From the NCBI RefSeq assembly GCF_001684965.1, contig NZ_MAYG01000012.1:718188-782187 (forward strand): a stretch of DNA of 64,000 nucleotides, in the 5' to 3' direction. The notes below the pieces were generated by a model. The model was not told where the DNA came from and made no database searches. It saw only the letters and a list, made by a program, of their open reading frames with translations. The DNA comes from Chryseobacterium arthrosphaerae (GTDB lineage Bacteria > Bacteroidota > Bacteroidia > Flavobacteriales > Weeksellaceae). Of the stretch, positions 53,657 to 63,909 are shown piece after piece (positions within the stretch are counted from its first letter, which is position 1; every line of letters begins with the position of its first letter). Both the position numbers and the translations under genes were made by a program.

Positions 53657-56317
53657 ATGAAATATTTAAGATTATCAGGCCTTGAGCCTCTTATCATAAC
53701 GCCGGAAAGTAATTTCATCAATGTGGGTGAAAGAACTAATGTTGCCGGCTCCAAAAAATTTTTAAGACTCATCAAAGAAGAGAAATTCTCTGAAGCCCTG
53801 GATATTGCCCGCCATCAGGTAGAAGGTGGGGCACAGATTCTGGATGTCAATTTCGATGATGGGCTGATCGATGGAAAAGCATCGATGATCAAATTCCTGA
53901 ACTTAATAGCCTCTGAGCCGGATATTGCAAGAATCCCGATCATGGTAGACTCTTCCAAATGGGAAATTCTGGAAGCAGGTCTTCAGGTAGCACAAGGGAA
54001 ATGTGTGGTAAACTCTATCAGCTTAAAAGAAGGGGAAGAAGAATTTATCAAACATGCCAAAGCCATCAAAAGATATGGTGCTGCAGTGATTGTAATGGCA
54101 TTTGATGAGGTAGGGCAGGCCGACAATCTTGAACGTAGAATTGAAATTTCAAAACGGTCTTATGATATTTTAGTGAACCAGATCGGTTTTCCGGCTGAAG
54201 ATATTATTTTCGACTTAAATATTTTCCCGGTAGCTACAGGAATGGATGAGCACAGAAGAAATGCCATTGATTTTATCGAAGCAACACGCTGGGTGAGACA
54301 AAATCTGCCTTATGCATCCGTAAGTGGAGGCGTAAGCAACGTTTCCTTCTCATTCCGGGGAAATGATACCGTAAGAGAAGCCATGCATTCCGTATTTCTT
54401 TATCACGCCATTCAGGCAGGTATGAACATCGGTATTGTAAATCCTGCCATGCTGGAAGTTTATGACGAGATCAATAAAGAATTGCTGGAACTTGTAGAAG
54501 ATGTAATCCTTGACAGGAGAGAAGATGCTACAGAAAGACTTCTGGATTATTCCGAAAAACATAAATCTGTAAAAAAGGAAAAAACTGAAGACTTAGAATG
54601 GAGAAATAATTCATTGCAGGAAAGAATTACCTATGCTTTGGTAAAGGGAATTGACCGCTTTATTGAAGAAGATGTAGAAGAAGCGAGACAATTGGCGGAA
54701 AGACCACTTCATGTAATTGAAATTAACCTGATGACAGGAATGGGAGTGGTGGGAGATTTATTCGGAAGTGGAAAGATGTTCCTGCCACAGGTAGTGAAAT
54801 CTGCAAGGGTCATGAAAAAGGCAGTAGCTTATTTACAGCCGTTCATTGAAGCAGAAAAAGATGGTTCGAAACCTGCCAATGGAAAAATCTTAATGGCTAC
54901 AGTAAAAGGCGATGTTCATGATATAGGAAAGAATATTGTGAGCGTAGTACTGGGTTGTAATAATTATGAAATCGTTGACCTCGGGGTAATGGTTCCTGCC
55001 GAAAAGATTATTCAGACAGCCATTGCTGAAAAAGTAGATGTCATAGGATTAAGCGGTCTGATTACGCCAAGTCTGGATGAAATGGTGTATATCGCCTCAG
55101 AATTAGAAAGACAGAATTTGGATTTTCCGCTACTGATTGGTGGTGCTACAACTTCAAAAGCACATACCGCCGTGAAAATCGATTTGAAATACAAAAATGC
55201 AGTCGTTCATGTTAATGATGCTTCAAGAGCCGTCAATGTGGTAAGCTCATTATTGGGAGACAGAAATAAAGAATATGTTTCCGATCTTAAAAACGATTAT
55301 TCAGATTTCAGAGAGAAGTTTCTGAGCAGACAGGTAGATAAAGATTATGCTTCCATTGAAGAAGCAAGGGAGAACCATTTTAAAATAGACTGGGAGAATG
55401 AAGAAATTTTTACACCGAACAATTTAGGTGTAAGAGTAATTGAAAATCAGGATCTGAATGAACTGTTGCCTTTTATCGACTGGTCGCCATTTTTCAGAAG
55501 CTGGGATCTTCATGGAAAATATCCCAATATCCTGGAAGATGAGGTGGTAGGAGTACAGGCCAAAGAATTATTCAAAGACGCGCAGGTTATCCTGAAAAGA
55601 ATCCTGGATGAAAAATTATTAACAGCAAAAGCCGTCTTTGGAATTTTCAAAGCCAATTCCAATGAAACCGATGATATCATCATTTTTGATGAAAACAATA
55701 ATGAGCAGGCAAAATTCTTAACACTAAGACAGCAGGCCCAAAGATCAAAAGGAAAAGATTATCTGGCCTTAAGTGACTTTATTGCGCCGCAAAGTTCAGG
55801 TAAAACTGATTATATGGGGGCTTTCTGTGTCACTACAGGTTTCGGAACCGATGAACTTGCTGCCGAATATGAAAAAGCGAATGATGATTACAACGCCATC
55901 ATGGTAAAAGCTCTTGCAGACCGTTTTGCAGAAGCCTATGCAGAATTTTTACATAAAAAAGTAAGGACAGAATATTGGGGCTACGCTGTACAGGAAGAAT
56001 TGAGCAACGAAGAACTCATCGCAGAAAAATATAAAGGTATACGTCCTGCTCCGGGATATCCGGCTTGCCCTGATCACCTGGAAAAGAAAACAATCTGGGA
56101 TCTTTTAAAAGCGGAAGAAAATACAGGCGTTTTCCTTACAGAAAGCTTAGCCATGTTCCCGACAGCCTCCGTTTCAGGATACTATTTCGGAAGCCCGCAT
56201 GCCCGGTATTTCGGATTAGGAAAAATTACAGAAGACCAGCTTAAGGATTATGCGGCAAGAAGAGGCTGTAGCATCCAGGAAGCTAGAAAATGGTTGTCAC
56301 CCAATTTAGCAGATTAG
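53657..56317 (+). CDS. metH: Methionine synthase C-terminal modules (folate, cobalamin, AdoMet activation)
   Basis: The 886-residue protein starts in the folate-binding module ([19 protein letters not shown], about 20-290). It continues with the cobalamin cap and binding domain (about 320-560; [25 protein letters not shown] with the His ligand of cobalt) and ends in the AdoMet reactivation domain (about 570-880; [16 protein letters not shown] and [18 protein letters not shown]). The homocysteine module is missing because it is a separate gene. The two proteins presumably assemble. The gene follows the desaturase gene at one-base distance. Confidence 0.95.
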   Translation: MKYLRLSGLEPLIITPESNFINVGERTNVAGSKKFLRLIKEEKFSEALDIARHQVEGGAQILDVNFDDGLIDGKASMIKFLNLIASEPDIARIPIMVDSSKWEILEAGLQVAQGKCVVNSISLKEGEEEFIKHAKAIKRYGAAVIVMAFDEVGQADNLERRIEISKRSYDILVNQIGFPAEDIIFDLNIFPVATGMDEHRRNAIDFIEATRWVRQNLPYASVSGGVSNVSFSFRGNDTVREAMHSVFLYHAIQAGMNIGIVNPAMLEVYDEINKELLELVEDVILDRREDATERLLDYSEKHKSVKKEKTEDLEWRNNSLQERITYALVKGIDRFIEEDVEEARQLAERPLHVIEINLMTGMGVVGDLFGSGKMFLPQVVKSARVMKKAVAYLQPFIEAEKDGSKPANGKILMATVKGDVHDIGKNIVSVVLGCNNYEIVDLGVMVPAEKIIQTAIAEKVDVIGLSGLITPSLDEMVYIASELERQNLDFPLLIGGATTSKAHTAVKIDLKYKNAVVHVNDASRAVNVVSSLLGDRNKEYVSDLKNDYSDFREKFLSRQVDKDYASIEEARENHFKIDWENEEIFTPNNLGVRVIENQDLNELLPFIDWSPFFRSWDLHGKYPNILEDEVVGVQAKELFKDAQVILKRILDEKLLTAKAVFGIFKANSNETDDIIIFDENNNEQAKFLTLRQQAQRSKGKDYLALSDFIAPQSSGKTDYMGAFCVTTGFGTDELAAEYEKANDDYNAIMVKALADRFAEAYAEFLHKKVRTEYWGYAVQEELSNEELIAEKYKGIRPAPGYPACPDHLEKKTIWDLLKAEENTGVFLTESLAMFPTASVSGYYFGSPHARYFGLGKITEDQLKDYAARRGCSIQEARKWLSPNLAD

Positions 56318-56326
56318 AATCAATAT

Positions 56327-57493
56327 ATGAAGACTATAACCGAAAAGCTGCCTGTAGCTCTGAATATTCTCAGTATCATTATTCTGACGGTCCTGTTGTA
56401 TCAAAACGCAGGTTTTTTACTGAGCAGATCTTTTGATGAATCAGTTTACAACTCAGACTATTTTATCAACTATACTTCCGGTTTTATTAAAAGAGGGCTG
56501 GATGGCCAGCTTATTTTTATTATTACAAAACTGACAGGCTTTTCTCCTGTCGATATTTTACGGGTTTTGTATAGTACCTTTTTTATATTGCTGTCAGGGA
56601 TAGTTGGGCATATTTTGTATAGGTCTAAAATATCACTCTTTTATATTCTTTCCCCGTTTTTATTTCTGTTTCCTTTTGTTTACTTTACATTATATCATAT
56701 TTCAAAGGATATGGAAGTACTCATTATTTCCTATATAGTACTGTTTATCTTTGTCAATGGAAAATCTAAATGGTTGCTCAATGTATTTTTATCATTAGGG
56801 ATACTGGTGCATGAATCAATATTTATTTTTCTTTTTTTTCCACTTATATTTATTCAGCTGTTTTACATCGGAAAGGGAAGTGTATTACGGAAACTTTCAG
56901 ATCTTGGAGTAACATTAGCCCCTTCTATTATAGTGTTCTTACTGATGTTTCTGAAGTTTAACGGGTTATCAAACAATATTCAGATTATTTATGACTCATG
57001 GAAGCCTTACAGTCCTTATCTGCAAAATGTAAAATTTAACACAGGATTATTTGACGGGCGGCCAAGATTGATTTCAGATATAGTAAAAGAGCCTTATAAT
57101 ATGATTGGTTTAGGTTTACTTATTGGGATCAACTTTTTATTTACGACAGCAGGAGCATATATATATTATAAAAAGAATTTTCCGGTATTGTTGGCAATAT
57201 CGCTATTGCAGATTATTCCCATCGTACTTCTTTGTGCGGTAGCTTCAGATTTTGGAAGATGGTTCTTTTTGGCCAATACCATTCTGTTGTTTACGATGTT
57301 TTTACTTAGGCATAAGGCCTCAACTGCAGCCTTGAGTCTGAAGATTGAAAATTGGATTTTTAAAATATATAATGCCACTTCATTGCCGGTTGTTTTTGGC
57401 CTGTATGCATTAGGAGGCATGCCTTATTTAGGCTTTAATATTTACAGATATTTCTACTCAAACCCATTTAAAATAATTCTTGATTGGCTTTAA
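56327..57493 (+). CDS. Polytopic membrane protein of unknown function in the met operon
   Basis: The 388-residue protein has about ten hydrophobic segments, with few charged residues between them. The N-terminus holds YNSDYFINYTSGFIKRGLDGQL, a pattern that resembles the first loop of polysaccharide-cluster membrane proteins, though no family can be named. It starts nine bases after metH and ends 43 bases before metF. It has no evident link to methionine synthesis and may be a transporter or glycan membrane enzyme picked up in the operon. It looks more AT-rich than its neighbours. Confidence 0.7.
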   Translation: MKTITEKLPVALNILSIIILTVLLYQNAGFLLSRSFDESVYNSDYFINYTSGFIKRGLDGQLIFIITKLTGFSPVDILRVLYSTFFILLSGIVGHILYRSKISLFYILSPFLFLFPFVYFTLYHISKDMEVLIISYIVLFIFVNGKSKWLLNVFLSLGILVHESIFIFLFFPLIFIQLFYIGKGSVLRKLSDLGVTLAPSIIVFLLMFLKFNGLSNNIQIIYDSWKPYSPYLQNVKFNTGLFDGRPRLISDIVKEPYNMIGLGLLIGINFLFTTAGAYIYYKKNFPVLLAISLLQIIPIVLLCAVASDFGRWFFLANTILLFTMFLLRHKASTAALSLKIENWIFKIYNATSLPVVFGLYALGGMPYLGFNIYRYFYSNPFKIILDWL

Positions 57494-57536
57494 TAGCATA
57501 GCAAAACATAGGAATTTAAAATATAAAATTTAATAA

Positions 57537-58496
57537 ATGAAAATAACTGATCATATAAAAAACGCAAATGGAAAAACTTTGTTCTCCTTAGAAGTTGTTC
57601 CACCCCAAAAAGGAATTGGTATTGAAGACCTGTATACGAACATTGATCCGTTAATGGAGTTCAGGCCACCATTCATTGATGTGACCACTTCAAGGGAAGA
57701 ATACATCTATTTAGATAAAGGAAATGGTCTTATGGAGCGCCGCATCACAAGAATGCGCCCCGGAACACTGGGAATATGTGCGGCCATTCAGCATAAATAT
57801 AATGTAGATACCGTTCCCCACTTATTGTGCGGAGGTTTTACCAAAGAAGAAACCGAATACCTTCTTGTAGACTGTATGTACCTCGGAATTGACAATGTAA
57901 TGGCCTTAAGAGGTGATGCCATGAAAGGACATCAGTATTTTGAGCCTACTCAGGGGGGACATGCCAGTGCCATGGATCTTGTGAATCAGATCAACAATCT
58001 GGGAAGAGGAAAATATCTTCATAATGAGGAACAGGTTTGTGATGAACATAATAAATTCTGTATCGGGGTAGCAGGTTATCCTGAAAAGCATATGGAAGCC
58101 CCTTCCATGAATTACGATCTGAAATGGCTGAAACAAAAAGTGGATGCCGGAGCAGATTATATCGTAACTCAAATGTTCTTTGACAATAAAAAGTACATTG
58201 AATTCGTTCAGAAAGCAAGAGAAATGGGAATTACCGTTCCTATTATCCCCGGAATAAAGCCGATTGCCACTAAAAAGCACTTGAAAATTCTGCCACAGGT
58301 ATTCAAAATAGACCTTCCGGAAGAGCTGATCAGTGAAGTGGAAAATGCAAAAAATAACGAAGCCGTAAAGCAGATCGGGATAGAGTGGGCGATTGCCCAA
58401 TGCAAGGAGCTTTTAGATTTCGGAGTTCCTGTATTGCATTTCTATTCAATGGGGAAAAGCGATAACATAAAAAAAGTAGCCGGTGAGCTATTCTAA
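57537..58496 (+). CDS. metF: Methylenetetrahydrofolate reductase
   Basis: The 319-residue protein shows the MTHFR pattern: FSLEVVPPQKG, FIDVTTSREEYIY, LLCGGFTKEETEYLLVDC, NVMALRGDA, GVAGYPEKHMEAPS, AGADYIVTQMFFD and IIPGIKPI. It reduces 5,10-methylene-THF to 5-methyl-THF, the methyl donor for MetH. It is the last gene of the operon and is followed by a strong terminator. Confidence 0.95.
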   Translation: MKITDHIKNANGKTLFSLEVVPPQKGIGIEDLYTNIDPLMEFRPPFIDVTTSREEYIYLDKGNGLMERRITRMRPGTLGICAAIQHKYNVDTVPHLLCGGFTKEETEYLLVDCMYLGIDNVMALRGDAMKGHQYFEPTQGGHASAMDLVNQINNLGRGKYLHNEEQVCDEHNKFCIGVAGYPEKHMEAPSMNYDLKWLKQKVDAGADYIVTQMFFDNKKYIEFVQKAREMGITVPIIPGIKPIATKKHLKILPQVFKIDLPEELISEVENAKNNEAVKQIGIEWAIAQCKELLDFGVPVLHFYSMGKSDNIKKVAGELF

Positions 58497-58517
58497 TAAA
58501 AGTACCAAAAATGAAGG

Positions 58518-58550
58518 AACCCCTGTGAATAGTCACAGGGGTTTATTTTT
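58518..58550. terminator. Terminator of the methionine operon
   Basis: AACCCCTGTGA (58518-58528) pairs with TCACAGGGGTT (58533-58543), followed by TATTTTT. The loop is four bases. It is likely shared with the convergent secreted protein gene. Confidence 0.9.
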
Positions 58551-59256
58551 ATCCGTTCATGAAGCTTACCAGTTTGATGAGGTCTTCTTCTTTATTGAAT
58601 TTAATATTATTCGATTTTACAAAAGTTTCCAGAGATTCTTTTTTCGCAGGGAATAATTCCAGGATATCTTTTAATTTTTTAGGTTTCTTGATAAAGCCTT
58701 TCTCAGTTTTGATATAATAAACAGGATCTAACGTTTTAAAGAAAGCAGCTTTATCTGAGGCATAAGAGTTGGACGCCGGTACAGCATCATTAAATTTGGT
58801 CTTTACCTTTTTATAAAGTTTATTCTGTCCATTGGCAATTTCAAAAAAATAACCGTCCAGGTCATCATTAGTCTGAAGCAATACAATCGTATTTTTAGGA
58901 GAAGCCACTTCAATTCTGGAGTATTGTTCTTCTTTTGGTAAAACCCATGGCTTTCCATCCTTCTGGAACTCTATTTCATCCTTGTAACTGTTGTATCTTA
59001 CGGGAATCTTATCAAAGTTTTCCGCTACTTTAGCAGAACGGAATTCAGTACTGTAATAAGGTGATCCAATGATTTCATCATATTTTAAAGCCCTTCCTGA
59101 GTTTTCAGATTTTACTCCGAATACCGCGTGATCTCCTCCAAGGTTGTTTACGGAAAGCGTACTTGAATAACTGGCCTGGTAACTGCCCGGTGTTAAATTT
59201 TGTGCGTAAGTGATACTGAAAGACACCAATAAGGCGCCCATAATTACTTTTCTCAT
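58549..59256 (-). CDS. Secreted protein of unknown function
   Basis: The 235-residue protein has a signal peptide (MRKVIMGALLVSFSITYAQ, cleavage near 19-20). The mature chain is beta-rich in the first two thirds (YQASYSSTLSVNNLGGDHAV) and helical and Lys-rich in the C-terminal third (FIKKPKKLKDILELFPAKKES). No known domain was recognised. A TATTTTTG -7 motif (complement of 59295-59302) is 39 bases before the start. Confidence 0.75.
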   Translation of the reverse strand: MRKVIMGALLVSFSITYAQNLTPGSYQASYSSTLSVNNLGGDHAVFGVKSENSGRALKYDEIIGSPYYSTEFRSAKVAENFDKIPVRYNSYKDEIEFQKDGKPWVLPKEEQYSRIEVASPKNTIVLLQTNDDLDGYFFEIANGQNKLYKKVKTKFNDAVPASNSYASDKAAFFKTLDPVYYIKTEKGFIKKPKKLKDILELFPAKKESLETFVKSNNIKFNKEEDLIKLVSFMNG

Positions 59257-59294
59257 TTTTGATGGTTTTATTTAAGTTTATTCAAAGTTATTTT

Positions 59295-59302
59295 CAAAAA
59301 TA
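59295..59302 (-). promoter_or_regulatory. Candidate -7 element for the 235-residue secreted protein gene
   Basis: On the minus strand the sequence reads TATTTTTG, an exact match to TAnnTTTG, 39 bases upstream of the start codon. A -33 TTG was not checked with certainty. Confidence 0.4.
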
Positions 59303-59361
59303 CAAATATTATCCTTTAAATGTAATTAAATGTGATATTTAAGGCAAAAAAGGAGTCAAAA

Positions 59362-60513
59362 TTACAAAAAAGGATGTCTTTCAAACACTTTATTCCTGTC
59401 AAACAGATACCGGTAGGTTGCCAGTTTTCTTGTAACCGTTGTATCAAGAGTCTCAGCAATTTTGATCATTTTAGGATTGAAGTCGCCAATCCATTGAAGT
59501 TCAGTGATTTTGAAGTCCGTATGTTTTCTCAGGTGTTGAGTGCCTTCCCAGATCATATATCCGTCGATTCCCTTCTTTTGCCATTCAGGAACCACACCGA
59601 AAACGAGGCCAACCATTTTTTCGTTCTTTTTAAACTGTTTCAGGAACCAGAAGACAAGCTTTTCAAACAGTCCGAATTTCCCATTCAGATATTTAAACCA
59701 CTGGTTCAGGTCCGGAATATTGATCCACATGGCAATGGGAGTCTCATTTTCATACACAAACCATGAAATATGTTCATTAATGATGGGTTTCATTTTGTTA
59801 AACATTTTCAGGACTTTCGCTTCTTCCAGCTGTTTTCCTTCTCCATGGGCCGCCCACGCTTTATTATAGATTTCTGTAAAGTCTCTGGCAAACTTTTCGA
59901 GATTATTTTTCTTCATTGGTTGTGCAGAAATAGCGGGATTTCGTTTATTCCTTTCATAGGCAATGGTAAAAATCCTGGAAACTTCCGCAAAAATCGGTCT
60001 TGTAAAGCAAAGCTGCTCAAAGTAGATCTGAAAACCATAATTTTCAAAAAGTTCCCTGTAATACGGGAAATTGTAGTTCATTCCAAATAATGGCTCTATA
60101 AAACCATCAGTCAGAAGCCCCCAGAATTTATCCCTTTCCCCGAAATTGATAGGGCCATCCATCGCTTCCATTCCCTTTTTCTGAAGCCATTCCTTACAAT
60201 GATCGAAAATAAAATCAGCTGCCTGCTGATCATTAATACAGTCAAAAAAACCAATGCCTCCGGTAGGTTGCTTTTGCTCATAACAGTTATTGATAAAAAC
60301 AGCCACCTTGCCAATGGTTTTGTGACCTTTTTTAAACAGAAATCTCTTGCATTCCCCATTTTTAAAGAACTTATTCTTGTTAGGATCGAAAATTTCTTCA
60401 ATATTTTGATCCAGAGGACGAATATAATTTTTGTCGTGTTGATAAAGTTGTGCCGGAAATTCCAGAAATTCCTTTTTTTGGTCTTTGCTTTGTACTTCTT
60501 CGACAATAATCAT
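59362..60513 (-). CDS. GNAT-like acyltransferase family protein of unknown function
   Basis: The 383-residue protein starts MIIVEEVQSKDQKKEFLEFP and has KRFLFKKGHKTIGKVAVFIN near residue 60, resembling the GNAT beta-strand 2-4 region. The pattern MDGPINFGERDKFWGLL near residue 118 is conserved in a group of long uncharacterised proteins related to YghO. Residues after about 200 form a second GNAT-like half (VPEWQKKGIDGYMIWEG). It is probably cytoplasmic. The substrate is unknown. Confidence 0.75.
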   Translation of the reverse strand: MIIVEEVQSKDQKKEFLEFPAQLYQHDKNYIRPLDQNIEEIFDPNKNKFFKNGECKRFLFKKGHKTIGKVAVFINNCYEQKQPTGGIGFFDCINDQQAADFIFDHCKEWLQKKGMEAMDGPINFGERDKFWGLLTDGFIEPLFGMNYNFPYYRELFENYGFQIYFEQLCFTRPIFAEVSRIFTIAYERNKRNPAISAQPMKKNNLEKFARDFTEIYNKAWAAHGEGKQLEEAKVLKMFNKMKPIINEHISWFVYENETPIAMWINIPDLNQWFKYLNGKFGLFEKLVFWFLKQFKKNEKMVGLVFGVVPEWQKKGIDGYMIWEGTQHLRKHTDFKITELQWIGDFNPKMIKIAETLDTTVTRKLATYRYLFDRNKVFERHPFL

Positions 60514-60589
60514 AGGCTTTTTAATCAGAGTAGGTTATAAAAGATAATGTTTTCGTCCCAATTGAATATAGAGGAACAGATATTATCCG

Positions 60590-60597
60590 TATTTTTG
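60590..60597 (+). promoter_or_regulatory. Candidate promoter -7 element of folE
   Basis: TATTTTTG matches TAnnTTTG, 17 bases before the folE ATG. A TTG at about 60562-60564 lies 25 bases upstream, slightly far for a -33 element. Confidence 0.45.
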
Positions 60598-60614
60598 CTG
60601 CAAATTAAATAAAA

Positions 60615-61283
60615 ATGGTTGATTTTACTGATAACGACGATGATATTTTCACTGGAAAAGAACATACGCCTATAAGGAAAGATGCTTTTGATAAATCGCC
60701 ACAGGAAAAAATAGAAAAGATTACTGAGCTTTTCGGGGAGATTATGGAAACACTGGGACTGGATATGACGGATGATTCCCTGAAAGATTCTCCAAAGCGT
60801 GTTGCCAAAATGTATGTCAATGAAATTTTCGGAGGACTTCTTCCGGAAAACAAACCGGGTATCTCAACTTTTTCCAATAAATACAAATACCGCCAGATGC
60901 TTGTGGAAAAAGATATCACGGTATATTCTTTCTGCGAACATCACTTTTTACCCATCATAGGAAGAGCACATGTTGCCTACATCTCCAACGGAGAAGTAAT
61001 CGGGCTTTCAAAAATTAACAGGATTGTTGATTACTATGCCAAAAGACCACAGGTTCAGGAAAGATTGACCATGCAGGTTGTAGATGCTTTAAAAGAAGCT
61101 TTGGGAACAAAGGACGTAGCATGTATCATCGATGCAAAGCACCTTTGTGTCAACTGCAGAGGAATTAAAGATACGGCAAGTTCCACCATTACAGCAGAAT
61201 TGAGTGGGATCTTCAGAACAAACCCTATTACAAGACAGGAATTCTTACATTATGTAGGAAGCCATGCAAAACTGGATTATTAA
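60615..61283 (+). CDS. folE: GTP cyclohydrolase I
   Basis: The 222-residue protein has the FolE signatures: TVYSFCEHHFLPIIGRAHVAYI with the zinc ligands Cys and His, GLSKINRIVDYYAKRPQVQE, and AKHLCVNCRGIKDTASST with the third zinc Cys. It makes dihydroneopterin triphosphate for folate, which is used by the methionine pathway nearby. The N-terminal 40 residues are a variable charged extension. The DinB-family gene starts two bases after its stop codon. Confidence 0.95.
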   Translation: MVDFTDNDDDIFTGKEHTPIRKDAFDKSPQEKIEKITELFGEIMETLGLDMTDDSLKDSPKRVAKMYVNEIFGGLLPENKPGISTFSNKYKYRQMLVEKDITVYSFCEHHFLPIIGRAHVAYISNGEVIGLSKINRIVDYYAKRPQVQERLTMQVVDALKEALGTKDVACIIDAKHLCVNCRGIKDTASSTITAELSGIFRTNPITRQEFLHYVGSHAKLDY

Positions 61284-61285
61284 TT

Positions 61286-61717
61286 ATGGAATACCAAATC
61301 CTTAAAAATATTATTGACGCTGAGCTTCTTAGATTTCAGAATATTTCTGAAGAAGAATGGACGTATAAATCTGCACCGGAGAAATGGTCCAGAAAAGAAA
61401 TAATTGGTCATCTTTGTGACAGTGCTTTTACAAATATCCGTAGATTTGTAGTCACTCAATATAAAGAGAACGAGAATATCGTATACGATCAGAATATCTG
61501 GGTAAAGGCTCAGAACTATCAGAATGTTCCCACTGCAGAGCTTATTGCCCTTTGGAAAGCATTGAATTATCAGATTGTTCATGTCGTAGAAAATATTCCT
61601 GATGAAGCATTGCAAAGAACTTGTGATACCACCAAAACAGAACCTCAGAGGTTTACATTGGAATACATCATCAACGATTATGTAGATCATTTGCAGCATC
61701 ATTTAAAAGCGATTTGA
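61286..61717 (+). CDS. DinB family protein
   Basis: The 143-residue protein has a four-helix DinB fold, with His in IIGHLCDSAFTNIRRF and His residues in YVDHLQHHLKAI at the C-terminus that form the metal-binding triad. Families of this type include thiol-dependent transferases (bacillithiol or mycothiol S-transferases). Specific function is unknown. Coupling with folE suggests shared transcription only. Confidence 0.85.
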   Translation: MEYQILKNIIDAELLRFQNISEEEWTYKSAPEKWSRKEIIGHLCDSAFTNIRRFVVTQYKENENIVYDQNIWVKAQNYQNVPTAELIALWKALNYQIVHVVENIPDEALQRTCDTTKTEPQRFTLEYIINDYVDHLQHHLKAI

Positions 61718-61840
61718 TTATGATAAAATTTAAAAAGGTTTCATATAAAATTTTTATCACAACGATTATTTGTTGTGACAGATTTTTATTTTAACTAATT
61801 TTTGAATCTTAAAACTATTGAATCTTTTAATAAAAAATAA

Positions 61841-63307
61841 ATGCAACTAAAAATATACAACTCGCTTACGGCGGAAAAAGAAATATTCAAACCCATCCTG
61901 GAAGGAAATGTAGGAATGTATGTCTGCGGACCTACAGTATACAGTAATGTACACCTGGGAAATGTAAGAACTTTCCTTTCCTTCGATTTTATTTACCGTA
62001 CCCTAATGCATTTGGGGTATAAAGTAAGATATGTAAGAAATATTACCGATGCCGGGCACCTTACTGATGACGGAGATGTAAATAACGACAGATTCGTTAA
62101 GCAAACCCGTCTGGAAAAGCTGGAGCCCATGGAAATTGTACAGAAATATACAGTGGATTTCCACAAAGTTCTGGATATGTTTAATCTTCTTCCTCCGAAT
62201 ATTGAGCCTACGGCTACCGGTCACATTGTTGAACAGATTGAGCTTACTCAGAAATTAATAGACACAGGCTTTGCTTACGAAAGCAATGGCTCCGTATATT
62301 TCGATGTACTGGAATATAACAAAAGAGGGCTGAACTATGGTGAATTGTCAAAACGTAATATAGAAGAGCTTTTTGCCAATACCCGTGATCTTGACGGACA
62401 GGGAGAAAAGAAAAATCCACAGGATTTTGCCCTTTGGAAAAAAGCATCTCCTGCTCACATTATGAGATGGAACTCTCCTTGGGGAGAAGGTTTCCCGGGA
62501 TGGCACCTTGAGTGTACTGCAATGAGTACTAAATATTTAGGTGAAACTTTTGACATCCATGGAGGAGGAATGGACCTGAAATTCCCCCACCACGAATGTG
62601 AAATTGCCCAGGGGAAAGCTTGCAATGGCGCAGCTCCGGTACATTACTGGATGCACGCCAATATGCTGACGATGAACTCCCAGCGTATGAGTAAATCTAC
62701 AGGGAACTATATCCTTCCGATGCAGCTGGTTACAGGAGATAACGACTTCTTTGAGAAACCTTTTCACCCTTCAATTGTACGTTTCTGCTTCCTGCAGGCA
62801 CATTACAGAAGTGTTCTGGATATTTCCAACGATGCCATGATTGCCAGTGAAAAAGGATTTATCAGATTGATGGAGGCTGTAAAAGTGTTGAATTCCATTA
62901 CCCCTGATGATACAAAACAGTCTGGTTTTAGCCTTACAGAATGGAAGAACAAATGTTATGATGCCCTGACGGATGATTTCAACTCTCCAATTCTGATCGC
63001 TCATTTATTTGAAGCTGTAAAATATATCTTTGCCTTAAACGATGGTAAAGAAACCATTTCAACAGCAGACCTTGAAGACTTAAAGTCAACATTGAATGCT
63101 TTTATCTTTGATGTATTGGGACTACAGACAGTAGAGGAAAACAATAATGAAAAGCTTGATCAGACGTTGAAAGTACTGATCGAATTAAGAAATCAGGCGA
63201 GAAAATCCAAAAACTTTGAACTTTCAGACCAGATCAGAGATAAACTGCTTGCTGAAGGAATCGAATTAAAAGACGGAAGAGACGGAACATCCTATGTTCT
63301 GAATTAA
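61841..63307 (+). CDS. cysS: Cysteine-tRNA ligase
   Basis: The 488-residue protein is a class I aminoacyl-tRNA synthetase with the HIGH-type motif [15 protein letters not shown], zinc-binding residues (Cys in [23 protein letters not shown]), the KMSKS-type motif RMSKSTGNY, and the C-terminal anticodon-binding helical domain. All active-site motifs are present. The start ATG 61841 follows a 123-base spacer after the DinB gene with no clear promoter. A long-loop terminator lies downstream. Confidence 0.97.
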   Translation: MQLKIYNSLTAEKEIFKPILEGNVGMYVCGPTVYSNVHLGNVRTFLSFDFIYRTLMHLGYKVRYVRNITDAGHLTDDGDVNNDRFVKQTRLEKLEPMEIVQKYTVDFHKVLDMFNLLPPNIEPTATGHIVEQIELTQKLIDTGFAYESNGSVYFDVLEYNKRGLNYGELSKRNIEELFANTRDLDGQGEKKNPQDFALWKKASPAHIMRWNSPWGEGFPGWHLECTAMSTKYLGETFDIHGGGMDLKFPHHECEIAQGKACNGAAPVHYWMHANMLTMNSQRMSKSTGNYILPMQLVTGDNDFFEKPFHPSIVRFCFLQAHYRSVLDISNDAMIASEKGFIRLMEAVKVLNSITPDDTKQSGFSLTEWKNKCYDALTDDFNSPILIAHLFEAVKYIFALNDGKETISTADLEDLKSTLNAFIFDVLGLQTVEENNNEKLDQTLKVLIELRNQARKSKNFELSDQIRDKLLAEGIELKDGRDGTSYVLN

Positions 63308-63331
63308 AATAAATATACTTCGTTTTAAAGT

Positions 63332-63380
63332 CATTCCGTAGGAGTCCGCTTAATCAGCATTCTTACGGAATGTTTTTTTT
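63332..63380 (+). terminator. Terminator of cysS
   Basis: CATTCCGTA (63332-63340) is the exact reverse complement of TACGGAATG (63364-63372), with a 23-base loop and a following T-run of eight. The long loop is unusual. Confidence 0.65.
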
Positions 63381-63623
63381 ATAACTATTCTTTTCATGTT
63401 CTCTATCTAGCGGACCTATACATGCAGAATACCAAATTGGCAAATCCTCAACCCTGTTCACTCAATCTTTCATATTCTCAAACTCTCTGATTTTTTCAGG
63501 AGCTTTATCCTGCTATCCACTCATACTCCTCACGCCTTTCGCTTCCAGGCATCAATCCGGCAGCTTTCCAGCCTATGCTGCGGGGTAACCGTTTCTATCA
63601 GGGCTAGGGGAGGAAGCGTTGTC
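63381..63623. other. Gene-free region after cysS
   Basis: No open frame with convincing codon use or recognisable product was found on either strand between the cysS terminator and the repeat array at 63624. The sequence is richer in C and T than the coding DNA. Nothing with the shape of tRNA or rRNA was seen. Confidence 0.5.
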
Positions 63624-63677
63624 ATAAGTAATAAGTAATAAGTAATAAGTAATAAGTAATAAGTAATAAGTAATAAG
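63624..63677. repeat. Tandem heptanucleotide repeat ATAAGTA
   Basis: The unit ATAAGTA occurs seven times perfectly from 63624 to 63672, followed by five more bases of the unit. It resembles the CAATAAG array before osmC in unit length and base order. It lies in non-coding DNA 300 bases after cysS. Confidence 0.95.
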
Positions 63678-63871
63678 GCGTACAATATTCAATAGGATTT
63701 AGCCCGTTCTCATCAAAAAGAATAAATTCCATTGGCTTTAGCCCAAACTTAAAAACACAAATCACCACACGCAAAGTATATCCACTCCCTTTGCCATGCC
63801 GCAGGCATCCCAACCCAGTTTTCACATAAACAAAAACTAATATAATATATAGCACTTCCGCAGTTATCTCT

Positions 63872-63909
63872 CATTACCCATTACCCATTACTCATTACTA
63901 ATTACTCAT
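63872..63909. repeat. Heptanucleotide-period tract CATTACC/CATTACT
   Basis: Units CATTACC, CATTACC, CATTACT, CATTACT, AATTACT follow one another at exact 7-base spacing, then CAT. It is the complement-like partner of the ATAAGTA array 200 bases upstream (AGTAATG on the opposite strand). Confidence 0.75.

Noticed and set aside
63622..63855. Minus-strand frame of 77 residues ending in repeated TYYLLLI
   Set aside because: It is a by-product of the ATAAGTA repeat with no codon support.
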